From NCBI RefSeq assembly GCF_900230185.1, contig NZ_OCSR01000002.1, forward strand, positions 2,356,001-2,420,000: DNA of 64,000 nucleotides. The letters run 5' to 3'. Of this stretch, positions 19,507 to 27,990 are shown one piece after another; the first letter of the stretch is position 1, and the number at the start of each line of letters is the position of its first letter. The notes beneath the pieces were generated by a model. The model did no database searches. It saw only the letters and a list, made by a program, of their open reading frames with translations, and had not been told where the DNA came from. This DNA is from Burkholderia sp. OK233 (GTDB lineage Bacteria > Pseudomonadota > Gammaproteobacteria > Burkholderiales > Burkholderiaceae). Made by a program: the position numbers and the translations under genes.

Positions 19507-20619
19507 TCAGTCAGCAATCGGGCGGTCGCGGCGCCAACCAACTTGTTCCAGTGCTTTCAGCAGGCGGGCGGCGCCGAGCGCGGAGACATGAACGCCTTGG
19601 CCGTCCATATCTTCAGCAGCAACGAGGGCGTTGAGAATGGCTTCTTCGACCGCTTCCGCAGCTGCGACGAATAGCGGAGAAATGAAATCGTGAATGACGC
19701 TGCGCACGCTGATGACAGACTCGATCGTCTTGCCGTAGTCCGCCGGCGGTATGCCGCGGTTGCCTACCGAGAAGGCGATGAAGATGTCGCCACTGGAGTA
19801 TTCGGTGCCGCCGCCTACGCGGGCCAATCCAATGCTCGCGCGCCGTGCAATCTGCTCGCACTGATGCGGAAGAAGCGGCGCGTCGGTTGCAAGCGTCACC
19901 ACGATCGAGCCCATTCCGGGGACACCCGCCCGACGTCTGTCAAATGGCGACGGCAGATCTCGCAGCACCTCGCCAACCGGATAGCCGGCCACACGCAACG
20001 CATCGCGACGGCCGTAGTTCGCCTGGACCAGCGCGCCGACGGTCCAGCCGCCGTCCTCTGCTGCGAGCTTGCGTGAGGCTGTTCCGATGCCGCCTTTGAA
20101 CTCATGACAAATCATGCCGGTACCACCGCCAACCGAGCCCTCGGCCACCGGTCCGCTGCGAGCCTCGGCCTGCGCTTCGTGGACATGGGTCGTGGTGACA
20201 TGCTGCCCCCAGATGTCGTTCAGCACGCCATCGAAAGTTTCCAGCACTACCGGCATGCACCAGTACTGGCTATCGCCGACCCATGCGCGTTCGGCGGCGA
20301 CCAATGCATCGCGAACCACGCCGACGCTGTGCGTGTTGGTGTAGGCAATGGGCGTGGTCAGCAAGCCGGATTCGCGGATCCATTCCAGGCCGGTGGCATC
20401 GCCGTTTCCGTTGAGCACGTGACAGCCGGCAAAACACGGCTCAAGCCGAGCCATGCCGGCACGTGGCTCGATGATCGTCACGCCGGTTCGGATCGATCCT
20501 TCTGCGCGATTGTCGACCAGGGTACGATGACCGACTCTTACGCCTTGCACGTCGGTGATGCTGTTAAACGGACCGGGCGTGCCGCGACCAACTCGAACAC
20601 CGATGTCTCTGATACCCAT
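19507..20619 (-). CDS. P1-family (S58) self-processing aminopeptidase, DmpA-like
   Basis: 370 residues of the DmpA/BapA family, N-terminal-nucleophile hydrolases that cut themselves into alpha and beta chains. The self-cleavage site is visible as MGSIVVTLATDAPL: Gly237-Ser238, with Ser238 the predicted new N-terminal nucleophile. Other family blocks are present: NSITDVQGVRVGH near the start, NGNGDATG and EFKGGIGTASR. Members release D- or beta-amino acids or act on esters and amides. AGGAGA precedes ATG 20619. It is paired with a PotF-like binding protein and is divergent from a LuxR-type regulator. Confidence 0.9.
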   Translation of the reverse strand: MGIRDIGVRVGRGTPGPFNSITDVQGVRVGHRTLVDNRAEGSIRTGVTIIEPRAGMARLEPCFAGCHVLNGNGDATGLEWIRESGLLTTPIAYTNTHSVGVVRDALVAAERAWVGDSQYWCMPVVLETFDGVLNDIWGQHVTTTHVHEAQAEARSGPVAEGSVGGGTGMICHEFKGGIGTASRKLAAEDGGWTVGALVQANYGRRDALRVAGYPVGEVLRDLPSPFDRRRAGVPGMGSIVVTLATDAPLLPHQCEQIARRASIGLARVGGGTEYSSGDIFIAFSVGNRGIPPADYGKTIESVISVRSVIHDFISPLFVAAAEAVEEAILNALVAAEDMDGQGVHVSALGAARLLKALEQVGWRRDRPIAD

Positions 20620-20774
20620 ACTTTTCTCCTGTGTTGCTCGCTGCGAGCAAGCCTGCCGGCGCGCGTGCGTCGGGGTACAGAGATGGTAGGGTGGGGGACG
20701 ACGGGTGAAAATCAGGCCGAAGGGCTAGAACGATGGGACGACCTACCCTTTAAGGGGTAGTGGGGGAAACTGAC

Positions 20775-21578
20775 ATGCAGCTTGATGTATCGGACGTTGC
20801 CTTTCATCAGCGGCTTGGACGTCTGGTCGAAAAGCTCGACGACAAACAGTTCTGGCATGCGCTGATCGACCTGTTGCGCAAAGTGGTCCACTTTGACAAC
20901 TGGGTGGTGGTGATCTTCTGGCCCAACGGGAAGCCCCAGTTGATTGCGGAGATCCAGTCGCGCACGCCGAACGCCGAACTGTTCAAGGGGTATTTGAACA
21001 GCGTCTATTTGCTGGACCCTTTCTATCAATTCAGCCTCGGCGAGATCAGTCCGGGCGTGTATTGTCTGGACGAAGTCGCGCCCGATCACTTCCGGAAAAC
21101 CGAATATTTTCGCCGCTATTTTTCGGTGAACGTGCTGGAAGATGAGGTGCAGTTGTTGGCCCCGCTACCTGCGGGTGGAACGCTGTCTGTATCGATGGGC
21201 AGTGAACGCCGCTTTAGCTCGACTGAAATCGGAACCCTCTGTCTTTACGGCGCATGGTTGCTTCCGTTGATGTGCCATGCCTTGGCGGCGCAAACAGCCG
21301 TGCTTCCCCCGCCGGTGAGTTCACCTGCGGGAGGTGACCGGCGCCTTCACTTCGAACAGGCGTTGCGCAAGCGATCCAATGCGTCGCTGACCAACCGCGA
21401 AATCGAAATCGCGCTGATGATTCTTGCCGGTCATTCCACCAAGAACATGGCAAGGCTACTTGGCGTGTCACCTGCTACTGCCAAAGTTCATCGGCGCAAT
21501 CTTTACAGGAAGCTAAACATCTCATCTCAGGCGACACTGTTTCTGCTCATCATGGATGAAGACCCGGAGACCAACTGA
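20775..21578 (+). CDS. LuxR-family transcriptional regulator
   Basis: 267 residues: an N-terminal sensor region of ~195 residues with no clear acyl-homoserine-lactone signature, and a C-terminal LuxR/GerE helix-turn-helix (LTNREIEIALMILAGHSTKN, then ATAKVHRRNLYRKL, residues ~205-262). ATG 20775 is preferred over GTG 20760; GGGGGAAA lies upstream. It is divergent from the P1 peptidase/PotF-like pair and is their likely regulator, with the inducer perhaps an amine or amide. That link is positional inference. Confidence 0.87.
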   Translation: MQLDVSDVAFHQRLGRLVEKLDDKQFWHALIDLLRKVVHFDNWVVVIFWPNGKPQLIAEIQSRTPNAELFKGYLNSVYLLDPFYQFSLGEISPGVYCLDEVAPDHFRKTEYFRRYFSVNVLEDEVQLLAPLPAGGTLSVSMGSERRFSSTEIGTLCLYGAWLLPLMCHALAAQTAVLPPPVSSPAGGDRRLHFEQALRKRSNASLTNREIEIALMILAGHSTKNMARLLGVSPATAKVHRRNLYRKLNISSQATLFLLIMDEDPETN

Positions 21579-21712
21579 GGCGGACTGGTTCTGAAAGGTG
21601 ATCCTAAGGAGATGCCTGGCTTTGAGACGCGCCCTTTCTTCTGTAGGCTGTCACCGTAGGCCGTCCGCTGATCAGCCCATTGCAGGAGGATCAGCGTGAC
21701 CAGACGGGCCGC

Positions 21713-21730
21713 CCGGCGCTTGAGCGCCGG
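21713..21730 (+). promoter_or_regulatory. Stem-loop in the kup leader
   Basis: CCGGCGC-TTGA-GCGCCGG, a perfect 7-base-pair stem with a 4-base loop, 49 bases before the kup start. There is no run of T after it, so it is not an obvious terminator. A role in leader RNA structure is possible but unproven. Confidence 0.4.
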
Positions 21731-21778
21731 CGCACCGTTCGTTGGCCGGGGGCCCCACCCACTGAGAAGGAGCCATTC

Positions 21779-23704
21779 ATGGAATCGTCTTCAGGCCAAC
21801 AACCGGGCGCCCCTGCCGGCCACGTCGCGGAAACCAGCCATGGGTCGATGCCCAAGCTGGCGCTGGCCGCCATCGGCATCGTGTTCGGCGACATCGGCAC
21901 AAGTCCGCTCTACACCATGAGCACGGTATTCGACTCGGGTCACGGGCTGGTGCTCAACCGCTTCAATGTGCTGGGCGTGGTGTCGCTCATCGTCTGGTCG
22001 CTGATCATCGTGGTGACACTTAAGTACGTGACGCTGATCATGCGTGCCCATAACCACGGCGAGGGCGGCATTATGGCGCTGCTGGCGCTGGCTTCCAGTT
22101 CGGTAATGGACCGGCCCCGCCTGCGCAACGGGCTGCTGCTCGCCGGTGTGTTCGGTGCGGCGCTGTTCTATGGCGACGGCGTCATCACGCCGGCCATCTC
22201 GGTGCTCAGCGCGGTAGAAGGGCTGGAAGTGGCGGAGCCGCAGCTCAAGCCCTTCGTGGTGTCGATCGCGCTGGTCGTGCTGATCGCCTTGTTCCTGGTG
22301 CAGCGGCACGGCACGGCCGGCATCGGCGCGGTGTTCGGGCCGGTGATGGTGCTCTGGTTCGGCGTGATTGCGGTGTCGGGACTGCTCTGCATCGGTCGCG
22401 CGCCGGCCATCCTTGATGCTTTCAACCCGTTCGTGGGCCTCGAATTCCTGATGCGCAACGGCTGGCGGGCCTTTGTCTCGCTCGGCGCGGTGGTGCTGGC
22501 GCTGACCGGCGCCGAGGCGCTGTATGCCGACATGGGCCACTTCGGCGCGCCGCCGATCCGCCTGTCGTGGTTCGCACTCGTGCTACCCGCACTGGCGCTC
22601 AACTACCTGGGCCAGGGCGCGCTGCTGTTGTCGGACCCCAAGGCCGTGGACAACCCCTTCTTCCACCTCTTCCCGTCGGTGGCGCTGTTTCCGATGGTGG
22701 TGCTGGCCACGGTGGCGACTGTGATCGCGTCGCAGGCGGTGATCAGCGGCGCGTTTTCCATGACCAAGCAGGCCATGCAACTGGGCTTTATGCCGCGCAT
22801 GGGTATCGTCTACACCTCCGAACGCGAGGTCGGCCAGATCTATGTGCCTGCCATCAACTGGATGCTGCTGATCGCGGTGGTGGGGGCGGTGCTGGGCTTC
22901 GGTTCCTCTACGGCGCTGGGTTCGGCCTACGGTATCGCGGTAACGGGCACCATGATGATCACCACCTTCCTCACGTTCTACGTGGTGCGCTATGCCTGGC
23001 ACTACAACTGGTTGCTGTGCGTGCTGGCCACCGGCTTCTTCTTCGTCATCGACCTGGCGTTCTTCTCGGCCAACCTGCTCAAGTTCGTGGATGGCGGATG
23101 GTTCCCGCTGCTGCTGGGCGCCATCATGTTCACCATTATGTCCACCTGGTATCGCGGCCGTGCGCTGATGATCGAAGAGGCCAGCATCCATGCCGGCGCG
23201 CTGCCGCTGGCCAGGTTCCTGGACAGCCTGTTCGCGAAGGACACGATACGCGTGCCCGGCACCGCCGCGTTCCTGACCATCGACCCCAGCACCGTGCCGC
23301 ACGCGCTGGTCAACAACCTGGCGCACAACCACGTGCTGCACGAGCGAGTGCTGTTCGTGCACGTGACCAACCAGGATGTGCCCTATGTGCCGCATGAGCA
23401 GCGCGTGGCGATCACGCCGCTGGGCCACAACTGCCACAGCATCCTCGTGACTTACGGCTTCAAGGACGTGGCCAGCCTGCCGCAAGCGCTGCGCGACTGC
23501 GCGCCGAAGGGCCTGGTGGTCGATCCGGCGAAGGTCTCCTATTTCCTCAGTCATGCCACCGTGGTGGCGACCGGAGGCAAGGGCATGCCGGTGTGGCGCG
23601 AACGACTGTTCAGCGTGATGGCGCACAATATCGGCAACCCCGCGGCTTATTTCAAGCTGAGCTCAAACCGGGTGATCGAGCTGGGCTCGCGCGTCGAAAT
23701 ATGA
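21779..23704 (+). CDS. kup: Kup potassium uptake transporter
   Basis: 641-residue proton-coupled K+ symporter of the KUP/HAK family. The N-terminus has the conserved GIVFGDIGTSPLYTMSTVF, and about twelve membrane helices follow (residues ~25-460), including GDGVITPAISVLSAVEG. A cytoplasmic C-terminal domain completes it. ATG 21779 has AAGGAG (21767-21772). Codon choice here is even more GC-rich than in neighbouring genes, compatible with a separate origin for the kup/DUF2235 pair. The DUF2235 gene begins 31 bases after the stop. Confidence 0.96.
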   Translation: MESSSGQQPGAPAGHVAETSHGSMPKLALAAIGIVFGDIGTSPLYTMSTVFDSGHGLVLNRFNVLGVVSLIVWSLIIVVTLKYVTLIMRAHNHGEGGIMALLALASSSVMDRPRLRNGLLLAGVFGAALFYGDGVITPAISVLSAVEGLEVAEPQLKPFVVSIALVVLIALFLVQRHGTAGIGAVFGPVMVLWFGVIAVSGLLCIGRAPAILDAFNPFVGLEFLMRNGWRAFVSLGAVVLALTGAEALYADMGHFGAPPIRLSWFALVLPALALNYLGQGALLLSDPKAVDNPFFHLFPSVALFPMVVLATVATVIASQAVISGAFSMTKQAMQLGFMPRMGIVYTSEREVGQIYVPAINWMLLIAVVGAVLGFGSSTALGSAYGIAVTGTMMITTFLTFYVVRYAWHYNWLLCVLATGFFFVIDLAFFSANLLKFVDGGWFPLLLGAIMFTIMSTWYRGRALMIEEASIHAGALPLARFLDSLFAKDTIRVPGTAAFLTIDPSTVPHALVNNLAHNHVLHERVLFVHVTNQDVPYVPHEQRVAITPLGHNCHSILVTYGFKDVASLPQALRDCAPKGLVVDPAKVSYFLSHATVVATGGKGMPVWRERLFSVMAHNIGNPAAYFKLSSNRVIELGSRVEI

Positions 23705-23728
23705 GGTAGAACCTATAAGGTAGAACCT
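23704..23728 (+). repeat. Short tandem direct repeat between kup and the DUF2235 gene
   Basis: AGGTAGAACCT occurs at 23704-23714 and again at 23718-23728, a 14-base period, starting in the kup stop codon. It looks like a small tandem duplication that places an AGG near the next ATG (23735). Confidence 0.7.
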
Positions 23729-23734
23729 GCAAAC

Positions 23735-25291
23735 ATGAAGAGACTTTTCGTTTGCTGCGACGGCACATGGAACTCGGATAGCGACGAGTTTCAGGGGGTG
23801 CCCGTTCCGACCAATGTTGTTCGCTTTTTCAACGCGTTGAGTGTCCACGGCGACGATGGCGTCGAGCAGCTCCGGTACTACCACGTCGGCGTTGGCGCCA
23901 ATGAAGGCTGGATTCGTCGCATCGTAGATGGTGTGCTAGGAATAGGCCTCTCCCGGGACATTCGAACCGCATACAAGTGGCTGTCCGATCACTACGAAGA
24001 CGATTCTGAAATCTTTGTCATTGGCTTCTCTCGTGGTGCGTTCACGGCGCGAAGCCTGGTGGGCATGCTGCATCATTGTGGACTACCTCACGAGGCCACC
24101 TGGGCGCTGGTAAAAGAGGCATGGAACCTGTACCGGCTTGATCCAAAAATACCGGAAAACGTCAGCCGGCAAGAACGGTTCCGTATCGCGCATGGCAAAC
24201 CGCCTCCCGTTCGCTTCCTGGGGGTATGGGAGACGGTGGGCGCGCTCGGCATTCCGGAAATCATGAACTTCTTCGGTTTCCGGAGAAAGCGCTTCGAATT
24301 TCATGACACGACGCTTTCGCCAGAAGTTGAGCGTGCGGTACATGGCCTTGCCATTGATGAGCAGCGGAACAACTTCTTTCCAACGTTGTGGACGGACGAG
24401 GATGGCTGCGACCCGATACGCGTAACGCAAGTGTGGTTCCCTGGTGTGCACGCTGACGTCGGGGGCGGCTACAAGGAGACCGGGCTTTCTGATGCCACAC
24501 TCAAATGGATGATTGCCGAGGCTGCGCAGTACGGCGCGGTGTTTGAACCAGAAATGTTGAACCAGATAGTCGATGCGGGCCAGTTGTCACCCCCTGCAGT
24601 ACATGGCGTCCTGCACAACTCGCTCACAGGTTTCTACAGGAGAATCGGATTTCGTCCTCGGTTCTTTCCGTATCTGGAGAAGGGCTCACGAATATGTTCT
24701 GAATCGATATCGGATCTGGCATTGGCACGGCAGGCTAGCCCGCCGATCTTTCAGGCACCCTATCGACCGAACATAAACCCTGCGGTGGCAGTCCAGGTGC
24801 GGGTTTTCGCCAGCACGTTGTGGAACTGGACAGGTATTTTTATGAAGGAGGGGGTGCGCTACCGGTTCAGGGTGCCTGAAGGTCAAACGTGGCTGGATGG
24901 GGACAGCGCATCGGGCGCAGAGGGAACGCGAGGCAACTGGATGCAGCGCCTGTTTGCATGGCCCAAGCGGGTCAGGGGGGCGAACTGGTTCGAACTCTGC
25001 GGTGCAATTTCATATCCAGGGGAACCGAGCGAAGCAGGCGTGCCACCTCAACCCTTCTACTTCAGAATTGGTCGAGAGGTAGAGATCACGGCGCCCTACT
25101 CGGGTTACCTGTATTGCTTTGCCAACGATGCCAGTTGGGCGTACTGGAATAATCAAGGCAGTCTGCGGGTTGAAATCGCCGAAACAAGCGGGCTGCCGGG
25201 TGGCAACGGGGCGGCATACCCGCACTCAGACGAAGACCTGACTGCGCCGGCAACAGCACCCGGCGGTTCTGGAGCAGATCAACCATCATGA
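23735..25291 (+). CDS. DUF2235 alpha/beta hydrolase (Tle1/T6SS lipase-like fold)
   Basis: 518 residues. The DUF2235 signature starts at once (FVCCDGTWN, residues 6-13), and the nucleophile elbow GFSRGAFTAR gives Ser99 as the catalytic serine. A further motif is VWFPGVHADVGGGY (~234-247). The first ~330 residues are the hydrolase. The C-terminal ~180 residues have no assignment; they contain an ERGSR-poor, beta-rich stretch that could be a sensor or lipid-binding module. Some relatives are type VI secretion phospholipases, but no secretion or immunity genes are nearby, so a housekeeping or stress role beside kup is equally possible. Confidence 0.82.
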   Translation: MKRLFVCCDGTWNSDSDEFQGVPVPTNVVRFFNALSVHGDDGVEQLRYYHVGVGANEGWIRRIVDGVLGIGLSRDIRTAYKWLSDHYEDDSEIFVIGFSRGAFTARSLVGMLHHCGLPHEATWALVKEAWNLYRLDPKIPENVSRQERFRIAHGKPPPVRFLGVWETVGALGIPEIMNFFGFRRKRFEFHDTTLSPEVERAVHGLAIDEQRNNFFPTLWTDEDGCDPIRVTQVWFPGVHADVGGGYKETGLSDATLKWMIAEAAQYGAVFEPEMLNQIVDAGQLSPPAVHGVLHNSLTGFYRRIGFRPRFFPYLEKGSRICSESISDLALARQASPPIFQAPYRPNINPAVAVQVRVFASTLWNWTGIFMKEGVRYRFRVPEGQTWLDGDSASGAEGTRGNWMQRLFAWPKRVRGANWFELCGAISYPGEPSEAGVPPQPFYFRIGREVEITAPYSGYLYCFANDASWAYWNNQGSLRVEIAETSGLPGGNGAAYPHSDEDLTAPATAPGGSGADQPS

Positions 25292-25341
25292 TGCGTCACG
25301 CAGTTCGTCAGGTGCACTCGATCCGCAGTCACTGCGCACTA

Positions 25342-26197
25342 GAGGGTGTTAGGCACTTTCCGCCAGACCTGGTACCCTGGCGGAATGACAGAACGCAAGC
25401 CATACCCCACAGATGTCTCGGATGAAGAGTGGAGCTTTGCGGCTCCCTATCTAACGTTGATGAATGAAGATGCGCCACAGCGGCGGTATGAACTGCGCGA
25501 GATGTTCAATGCGTTGCGCTGGATGGCGCGAGCGGGTGCGTCGTGGCGTATGCTGCCGACCAATTTTCCACCATGGGAGTTGGTCTACCAGCAAACGCAA
25601 CGCTGGTTGAACGCGGGCTGCTTCGAGGCAATGGTCAGTGATCTGCGATCTGTAATTCGGGTCGCGCAGGAGCGTCAGGGGCAGCCCAGTGCGGTGATCC
25701 TGGATGGGCGCACCTTGCAGTCCACCTGCGAGAGCGGACCGCGCGCGGGTTACGACGGTCACAAGCGCAAGCGAGGCAGCAAAGTCCATATGGCTGTCGA
25801 CACGTTAGGTCTGCTGCTGGCGGTACACATCACGCCGGCCAACGAGCAGGAGCGCGCACAGGTAGCCGAGCTTGCGCGTCAGGTTCAGCAGGCAACCGGT
25901 CAGACGGTAAAGCTTGCATTCGCTGACCAGGGCTATACCGGTGACACAGCTCGACAGGCTGCGCATGACGAAGGCATCGAACTTCAGATCATCAAACTAC
26001 CAGAGGCGAAGAAGGGCTTCGTGCTGCTGCCGCGCCGATGGGTTGTCGAACGTAGTTTCGGCTGGCTCAACCGGTTCCGGCGACTGGCGCGAGACTACGA
26101 GCGCCTACCTGAAACGTTAGCAGGCCTGCACTTCGTTGTCTTCGCCATGCTCATGCTTGTACATGTTGCGCCGACTGTCCAAGTTCCTAACACCCTC
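25342..26197 (+). mobile_element. IS5-family insertion sequence with TA target duplication
   Basis: 856-base element bounded by the inverted repeat GAGGGTGTTAGG (left 25342-25353; right end reads CCTAACACCCTC to 26197). It is flanked on both sides by TA (25340-25341 and 26198-26199), the target of the IS1031/IS427-type subgroups. One uninterrupted transposase gene fills it. It lies between the DUF2235 gene and the ABC exporter gene, only 12 bases before the latter's start. Confidence 0.88.
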
Positions 26198-26200
26198 TAA
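25385..26200 (+). CDS. IS5-family transposase
   Basis: 271-residue DDE transposase: N-terminal DUF4096-type domain (YPTDVSDEEWSFAAPYL, GASWRMLPTNFPPWELVYQQ noted in part), first Asp in VILDGRTLQS, second in LAFADQGYTG, and Glu in VVERSFGWLNRFRRLARDY (first 19 residues given). The frame is intact, so the element may be active. The stop codon TAA begins in the flanking target duplication, one base beyond the inverted repeat, so termination is supplied by host DNA. ATG 25385. Confidence 0.93.
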   Translation: MTERKPYPTDVSDEEWSFAAPYLTLMNEDAPQRRYELREMFNALRWMARAGASWRMLPTNFPPWELVYQQTQRWLNAGCFEAMVSDLRSVIRVAQERQGQPSAVILDGRTLQSTCESGPRAGYDGHKRKRGSKVHMAVDTLGLLLAVHITPANEQERAQVAELARQVQQATGQTVKLAFADQGYTGDTARQAAHDEGIELQIIKLPEAKKGFVLLPRRWVVERSFGWLNRFRRLARDYERLPETLAGLHFVVFAMLMLVHVAPTVQVPNTL

Positions 26201-26209
26201 GGGGCGTTC

Positions 26210-27979
26210 ATGAGCGACCAATCTTCCGGCCTTGCATCGGGGCAAGCGGACAGTGTCTCAGCCTGGAGTCTGATCAGACCGTACTGGGTCTCTGAGGAAC
26301 GCAAGACCGCGTGGGGTCTGCTGATCACGATCATCGTGATGGACCTGATTCTGGTCGGCATCAACGCCCGCTTGAACACGTGGAACCGTGATTTCTACAA
26401 CGCACTGGAAGGCAGAAAGGTCCATGAATTCCCGCAGCTGATGCTGCTTTTCAGCGCGCTTGCGTTCGCGTTCGTCGCGATCTCCGTCTATAACCGCTAT
26501 CTGCGCCAGATGCTTGGCTTCCGATGGCGCCAGTGGCTGACCACGCGCTATCTGCAGGAATGGCTGGGCGACAGCACCTTCTATCGCATCGAGCGCGACC
26601 GCCTCACCGACAACCCTGACCAGCGGGTCGCTGTCGACCTCGAGTCATTCGCCAACACCACACTTTCGCTCACACTTGACCTGCTCTCGACGCTCGAAAC
26701 ACTCGTCTGGTTCTCAATCGTCCTATGGAGCACGGCGGGCGCGCTGGCCGTCATGATTGGCGGCACGCCCGTCCAGATTCCTGGCTACATGCTGTGGGCA
26801 GCCATCGTCTATGCGATTGCCGGTTCGCTCCTGACAAACAAGGTCGGTCATCCGCTTGTGTCAATCAACTACCAGTTGCAGCGCGTCGAGGCGGATTTCC
26901 GGTTTGGCCTGATCCGTCTGCGCGAAAACGCCGAGCAGATTGCGTTCTACGACGGCATGCGGACCGAGGAATCGACCGCCCAGGACCTGTTCGGCCGGAT
27001 TCGTGAAAACTGGTGGCGTGTGATGAAGTACACGCGGCGCTACAGCTTCGTGCTCAATTTCTACGCTCAGATCGCGGAGATATTTCCGATCGTCGTGGCG
27101 TCGCCGCGTTACTTCGCTGGGTTGCTCAGTTTCGGGACACTCATGCAAATCGCCGACGCGTTCAGTTCGGTGAGCGCGTCGCTTTCGTGGTTCATCAACA
27201 ATTACGACACGCTTGTCCAATGGCGCGCCACCGTCAACCGTCTGCGCGAGTTCAAGCGCGTCATGCGGCACCCTCATCTGAAGGAGTCTGTGTCGCCCGC
27301 CACCGAGCATGGCGGCATCAATCTGCACTACGTCGACGAGAACCAGCTCGCCACGCACAACCTGACGCTTGCGCTGCCCAACGGCGAGACGCTTGCGAGT
27401 GTGCGCGACATTGCCGTCAAGCCCGGGTCGCGCTGGCTCGTGCGTGGGCCTTCCGGCTCGGGCAAAAGCACGTTATTGCGCGCGCTGGCGGGTCTCTGGC
27501 CGTTCGGAAACGGCTCGATCGATGCACCTGTGAACGCGCGCATGATGTTCGTCCCGCAGCAGAGCTACCTGCCGGTTGGTACCTTGAAGGCCGGGCTCAC
27601 CTATCCCGCAGCGGCCACCGACTTCAGCGACGAGGAATGTTGCGAGGCGCTGCGTCTGTGCCGGCTTGAAGGCTACGTTGACCGATTGCACGAATCTCAC
27701 CATTGGTGGCGCATTCTTTCTCCCGGCGAGCAGCAGCGGCTAGCAGTCGCACGTGTTGTGATGCACAAGCCTGACTACCTGTTTCTCGACGAAGCAACGA
27801 GTGCGCTCGATACGGATAACGAAGCGTATCTGTATCGCCTGTTGACCGAACGATTGCCGAACGGGGCGATTGTCAGTGTCACGCACCGCGAGTCGATTGC
27901 GACATTCCACCAGGAGACGCTCCATATTGCGCGTGCGCACGAGCACACCGCGGCATATACACGGCCGTCGTCGACGTGA
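26210..27979 (+). CDS. SbmA/BacA-like ABC transporter (fused membrane and ATPase domains)
   Basis: 589 residues. The SbmA/BacA-type membrane domain occupies ~1-350 (LNTWNRDFYNALEGR is typical of this family), with about six hydrophobic segments. The C-terminal ATPase has Walker A GPSGSGKSTLL, signature LSPGEQQRLAVAR and Walker B DYLFLDEATSALD. Homologues (YddA, Rv1819c type) move peptides, cobalamin or very-long-chain fatty acids. The start at 26210 follows an IS end by 12 bases, so its native promoter has been displaced. AGGGG (26200-26204) may serve as ribosome site. Confidence 0.88.
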   Translation: MSDQSSGLASGQADSVSAWSLIRPYWVSEERKTAWGLLITIIVMDLILVGINARLNTWNRDFYNALEGRKVHEFPQLMLLFSALAFAFVAISVYNRYLRQMLGFRWRQWLTTRYLQEWLGDSTFYRIERDRLTDNPDQRVAVDLESFANTTLSLTLDLLSTLETLVWFSIVLWSTAGALAVMIGGTPVQIPGYMLWAAIVYAIAGSLLTNKVGHPLVSINYQLQRVEADFRFGLIRLRENAEQIAFYDGMRTEESTAQDLFGRIRENWWRVMKYTRRYSFVLNFYAQIAEIFPIVVASPRYFAGLLSFGTLMQIADAFSSVSASLSWFINNYDTLVQWRATVNRLREFKRVMRHPHLKESVSPATEHGGINLHYVDENQLATHNLTLALPNGETLASVRDIAVKPGSRWLVRGPSGSGKSTLLRALAGLWPFGNGSIDAPVNARMMFVPQQSYLPVGTLKAGLTYPAAATDFSDEECCEALRLCRLEGYVDRLHESHHWWRILSPGEQQRLAVARVVMHKPDYLFLDEATSALDTDNEAYLYRLLTERLPNGAIVSVTHRESIATFHQETLHIARAHEHTAAYTRPSST

Positions 27980-27990
27980 TCGGTTGACCG

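Noticed and set aside
21579..21778. Riboswitch for kup
   Set aside because: Only one simple hairpin is visible and no known riboswitch core (for example c-di-AMP type) can be drawn; kept only as an unassigned leader.
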